From positions 7,465-15,929 of the forward strand of contig DDYJ01000166.1 in the NCBI GenBank assembly GCA_002347905.1: 8,465 bases of DNA, read 5' to 3'. The notes under the pieces are model-generated. The model ran no database searches. It was not told the origin of the DNA and saw only the letters and a list, made by a program, of their open reading frames with translations. The position numbers and the translations under genes are program-made. Source of the DNA: Comamonadaceae bacterium UBA2237 (GTDB taxonomy: Bacteria; Pseudomonadota; Gammaproteobacteria; Burkholderiales; Burkholderiaceae_C). This document shows, piece after piece, positions 5,936 through 8,465 of the stretch (positions are counted from its first letter, which is position 1; every line of letters starts with the position of its first letter).

Positions 5936-7588
5936 ATGACTCCACTCCTCCACGATACACCTGTTTACTTAACAGCAGCTTTTTATCTATTTGTTGACTT
6001 ACCCAATTACTTAGAGCGCAGAGCTGCGTTATTGGCATTTTGTGAAGCGCACAGCGTCAAAGGTTCTATTCTTTTAGCCAGCGAAGGTATCAATGGAACA
6101 ATTGCAGGCGCAGCCAATGATGTCCACGCTGTTTTGGCTTATCTGCGCCAAGACCCGAAATTCGCCAAGCTAGAACACAAGGAGTCGTTTGCGCACAAAC
6201 CGCCTTTTCACCGAATGAAAGTGCGTTTAAAAAAAGAAATCGTCACCATGGGTGTAGACGGTATCAGTCCTATCCATATGGCGGGCACGTATGTCAAGCC
6301 GGAAGATTGGAACGCGTTAATTTCTGAACCCGATGTAGTGGTCATTGATACACGCAACCACTACGAAGTTGACATCGGAACGTTCAAAGGTGCCATCGAT
6401 CCGAAACTACAAAGTTTTTCACAACTGCCCGAGTGGGTAAAAAAAGCCAAATCGCTAGAGGCGCGCAATGGCAAAAAACCCCGTGTGGCTATGTTTTGTA
6501 CCGGGGGCATTCGGTGTGAAAAATCAACTGCCTTGATGCGCACACAAGGTTTTGATGACGTCTATCACCTACAAGGCGGGATTTTGAAATACCTCGAGGT
6601 CATACCCCAAGATAAAAGTTTGTGGGAAGGCGAATGCTTTGTATTTGACGAACGCGTATCCGTTACCCATGGACTCCACGAAGGTACGCAAGAACTTTGC
6701 AGATGCTGCCGCGAACCACTCCCCGCTGATGCCAAAGCTTCGCCATTGTTTGAATTAGGCGTCAGCTGTCCTCGTTGTCATGCACACACCACAGAGACGC
6801 AAAAGCAAAGTGCACGCGAAAGACAAAAACAATGGGAAATTGCTAAATCACGCCAAAGCGACCATATTGGTACGCCACAAAGACAGCAAAAAATAAAAGC
6901 GCTTCTGCCGCAAGACGCGCCAATTCTTTATTCGTTCCGACGTTGCCCCTACGCCATGCGCGCACGACTTGCATTGCTTGTCAGTGGTATCCGCTGTGAA
7001 ATGCGTGAAATCACACTCGCCCATAAACCTCTCAGCATGCTCGAAGCATCCCCAAAGGGCACCGTGCCCGTGCTGGTGCTGCAAGACCGCGTCTTGGATC
7101 AAAGCTTAGACATCATGCATTGGGCGCTCAGTCAAAACGATCCGCAAGGTTGGTCGACGGCTGGGCAACCCATGGATGAAGCAGCGCATGCATTGGTGCG
7201 AACTTGCGACGACGAATTCAAAACCCACTTGGATCGTTACAAATACCCAAACCGCTATGACTTGCCCAATGGGTTAGAAGATCGGCAAGCCGCTTGTGCA
7301 TACCTCCATCAACTCAACTCCCAGTTGATGCAATCGGCATTCCTCATGGGAGAGAAGTGGTCTTGGGTGGACGCGGCGATCGCGCCGTTCATTAGACAGT
7401 TTGCACGCACCGATCGCACGTGGTTCGACGCGCAAACTTGGACAAATTTGCAAACGTGGTTAATCCAATTTGAGCAATCCAGCATATTCAGTACCGTGAT
7501 GCACCGGTACAAAATTTGGTACCCAGAGGCTAAACCTGTGGCTTTTCCACCGGATTCGCCGGCTCTAAGCTTTGCGCTTACTTCGTAA
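5936..7588 (+). CDS. trhO: TrhO tRNA uridine-34 hydroxylase fused to a glutathione-S-transferase-like domain
   Basis: 550-aa cytoplasmic protein with two modules. Residues about 10-315 are a complete TrhO (formerly YceA), which uses O2 to hydroxylate uridine 34 of certain tRNAs to 5-hydroxyuridine, the first step to wobble cmo5U/mo5U. Signs are the N-terminal ILLASEGINGTIAG (46-58), the rhodanese domain with VVVIDTRNHYEVDIGTFKGA (134-153), the active loop CTGGIRCEKS with Cys188 and Cys194, and HLQGGILKYLE (211-221). A zinc-ribbon-like pair follows: CRCC (255-258) and CPRC (278-281). Residues about 328-535 are a GST-like fold. The thioredoxin-like part begins ILYSFRRCPYAMRARLAL with Cys337 in a CPYA motif. 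KGTVPVL carries the expected cis-proline (Pro378). DQSLDIMHW matches the glutathione gamma-glutamyl site. The helical domain has the capping box SWVDAAIAPF (Ser476, Asp479). The frame is continuous through a charged linker at about 300-325, so this is a real fusion rather than two genes. TrhO alone is about 300-350 aa. The gene overlaps the DUF1330 gene tail to tail by 11 nt. Confidence 0.92.
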   Translation: MTPLLHDTPVYLTAAFYLFVDLPNYLERRAALLAFCEAHSVKGSILLASEGINGTIAGAANDVHAVLAYLRQDPKFAKLEHKESFAHKPPFHRMKVRLKKEIVTMGVDGISPIHMAGTYVKPEDWNALISEPDVVVIDTRNHYEVDIGTFKGAIDPKLQSFSQLPEWVKKAKSLEARNGKKPRVAMFCTGGIRCEKSTALMRTQGFDDVYHLQGGILKYLEVIPQDKSLWEGECFVFDERVSVTHGLHEGTQELCRCCREPLPADAKASPLFELGVSCPRCHAHTTETQKQSARERQKQWEIAKSRQSDHIGTPQRQQKIKALLPQDAPILYSFRRCPYAMRARLALLVSGIRCEMREITLAHKPLSMLEASPKGTVPVLVLQDRVLDQSLDIMHWALSQNDPQGWSTAGQPMDEAAHALVRTCDDEFKTHLDRYKYPNRYDLPNGLEDRQAACAYLHQLNSQLMQSAFLMGEKWSWVDAAIAPFIRQFARTDRTWFDAQTWTNLQTWLIQFEQSSIFSTVMHRYKIWYPEAKPVAFPPDSPALSFALTS

Positions 7589-7880
7589 ATTCGCCACCGT
7601 CGACAATTACATTTTCGACAATACCAGCGCCATTTCTTCTGTTGGTGGCTGCTGCTTTGTATTCGTCTGATTGAAAGCAACTCACCGCTGACTCAAAGGT
7701 GGGGAATTCGAGCACCACGAAGCGCTTGAAGTCTTCAGGTCCTTCCATGATTTGGTACTTACCGCCACGGGCTAGCACTTTCGCACCATATTTAGCAATG
7801 ATGGCAGGCACTTGGTCGGTGTATTTTTTATAACTGACGGGGTCGTTAATGATGCAACGTGATATCCAATAGGCGGGCAT
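7578..7880 (-). CDS. DUF1330 family small protein
   Basis: 100-aa protein of the DUF1330 family, a small alpha/beta dimeric (ferredoxin-like) fold with no established general activity. The ATG at 7880 is chosen because AAAGGA lies 6 nt upstream and because the family signature starts at once with MPAYWISRCIINDPVSYKKY. The rest follows the family pattern: YGAKVLARGGKYQIMEG (residues 31-47), FVVLEFPTFESAVSCFQSDE (54-73) and a final ENVIVDGG. The position often held by Trp before the aromatic residue of the SxEY motif is Cys68. The ORF is open further upstream to 7925, but that part overlaps the UxaA gene and lacks a binding site. It starts 20 nt after the UxaA-type dehydratase stop, so both are probably cotranscribed. 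A role in the same pathway is inference from position only. Confidence 0.88.
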   Translation of the reverse strand: MPAYWISRCIINDPVSYKKYTDQVPAIIAKYGAKVLARGGKYQIMEGPEDFKRFVVLEFPTFESAVSCFQSDEYKAAATNRRNGAGIVENVIVDGGEFTK

Positions 7881-7886
7881 TTTTAT

Positions 7887-7892
7887 TCCTTT
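7887..7892 (-). promoter_or_regulatory. Ribosome binding site of the DUF1330 gene
   Basis: AAAGGA on the minus strand, 6 nt before the ATG at 7880, within the 20-nt gap after the UxaA-family stop codon. It fixes the start against the 15-residue longer reading. Confidence 0.75.
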
Positions 7893-7900
7893 ATTTTGAT

Positions 7901-8465
7901 TTAACTCACTACACCGATATTCCAAGGCACAAACTCATGGTCGCCGAGTCCCAATTCTTCGCTCTTGGAAGGCTTGCCAGATGCCACATCGCGAATCAAG
8001 TCAAAGATGCCTTGCGCAACTTCTGGCATAGATGCGGTGCCGTCTAACAAAACACCGCAATTGAAGTCCATATCCTCTGTGAGGCGGTTGTACATGGGGG
8101 TATTGGTCGCTAGTTTGATCGAAGGAACTGGCTTGGCACCGAACATAGAGCCTCTCCCCGTTGTGAACAAAATCATGTTGGCCCCACCTGCGATTTGTCC
8201 AGTGGCTGAGCAAGGGTCAAAGCCTGGCGTGTCCATAAATACAAATCCTTTTGTTTGGACAGGCTCGGCATAACGATAGACCTCCATCAATCCTGTGGTT
8301 CCACCTTTCATAGAGGAGCCCAAAGATTTTTCAAAAATATTGGCAAGCCCCCCCACTTGGTTACCAGGGCTCACCGCTCCGTTGATCTGCACATCACGCC
8401 CTGGTGAATACTCCTCTTTCCACCAGCGAATACGCTCGATGAGCTTCTCACCCACTTCTTTGCTG
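7901..8465 (-). CDS. UxaA-family (altronate/galactarate dehydratase type) hydro-lyase, C-terminal part
   Basis: Only the last 187 residues are in the window; the gene enters from the right edge in an open frame and ends with TAA at 7903-7901. It matches the C-terminal catalytic domain of the UxaA/GarD family, iron-dependent cytoplasmic enzymes that dehydrate sugar acids such as D-altronate or D-galactarate to 2-keto-3-deoxy acids. Diagnostic segments are SSMKGGTTGLMEVYRYAEPV, then GFVFMDTPGFDPCSATGQIA followed by GGANMILFTTGRGSMFGAKP, and IKLATNTPMYNRLTEDMDFN followed by CG. These resemble E. coli UxaA as I remember it (GFVYMDTPGYDPVSATGQ). Which sugar acid is used cannot be decided here, and in many proteobacteria such proteins are annotated simply as UxaA family hydrolase, with the small SAF subunit encoded separately. 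A GTG at 8455 is inside the domain and is not the start. It is followed 20 nt later by the DUF1330 gene. Confidence 0.9.
   Translation of the reverse strand, partial: SKEVGEKLIERIRWWKEEYSPGRDVQINGAVSPGNQVGGLANIFEKSLGSSMKGGTTGLMEVYRYAEPVQTKGFVFMDTPGFDPCSATGQIAGGANMILFTTGRGSMFGAKPVPSIKLATNTPMYNRLTEDMDFNCGVLLDGTASMPEVAQGIFDLIRDVASGKPSKSEELGLGDHEFVPWNIGVVS

Overview
The window looks like chromosomal DNA from a Gram-negative bacterium, most likely a betaproteobacterium (Burkholderiales) with moderate to low GC for that group. This rests on the combination of gene families: Tat-type Liv binding proteins, a UxaA-family dehydratase next to a DUF1330 protein, a periplasmic two-domain M16 protease and TrhO. 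No search was possible, so the taxonomy is inference. All complete genes are intact. I see no transposase, integrase, phage gene, tRNA, rRNA or CRISPR array.

Left block (1-2930, minus strand): a GntR/UTRA regulator is followed 19 nt later by a Tat-exported type I periplasmic binding protein of the branched-chain amino acid transporter (LivK-like) family. A LivH-type permease follows and runs off the left edge. The order regulator, binding protein, permease reads as one operon. The promoter region before the regulator carries two perfect inverted repeats that touch each other. One of them contains the -35 box of a good sigma70-like promoter whose start point would fall on the regulator's ATG. 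This suggests autorepression and possibly a leaderless mRNA. The livK-livH junction is a threefold 15-nt tandem repeat that places three in-frame stop codons before livH.

Middle block (3093-7588): a large secreted M16 zinc protease (minus strand) is transcribed divergently from a 550-aa plus-strand gene, with a 113-bp gap between them. That second protein joins a complete TrhO tRNA-uridine-34 hydroxylase (rhodanese fold, zinc-ribbon-like tail) to a complete glutathione-S-transferase-like module. This fusion is the most unusual protein in the window.

Right block (7578-8465, minus strand): the C-terminal part of a UxaA-family (altronate/galactarate dehydratase type) enzyme is followed 20 nt later by a small DUF1330 protein, probably in one operon. 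The DUF1330 gene overlaps the end of the trhO-GST gene tail to tail by 11 nt.

The transporter operon and the sugar-acid dehydratase operon could both serve uptake and breakdown of small organic acids. The protease and the tRNA enzyme lie between them, so no functional link between the outer blocks is shown. I did not find a clearly new multi-gene system. The best leads are the TrhO-GST fusion and the compact regulator promoter.
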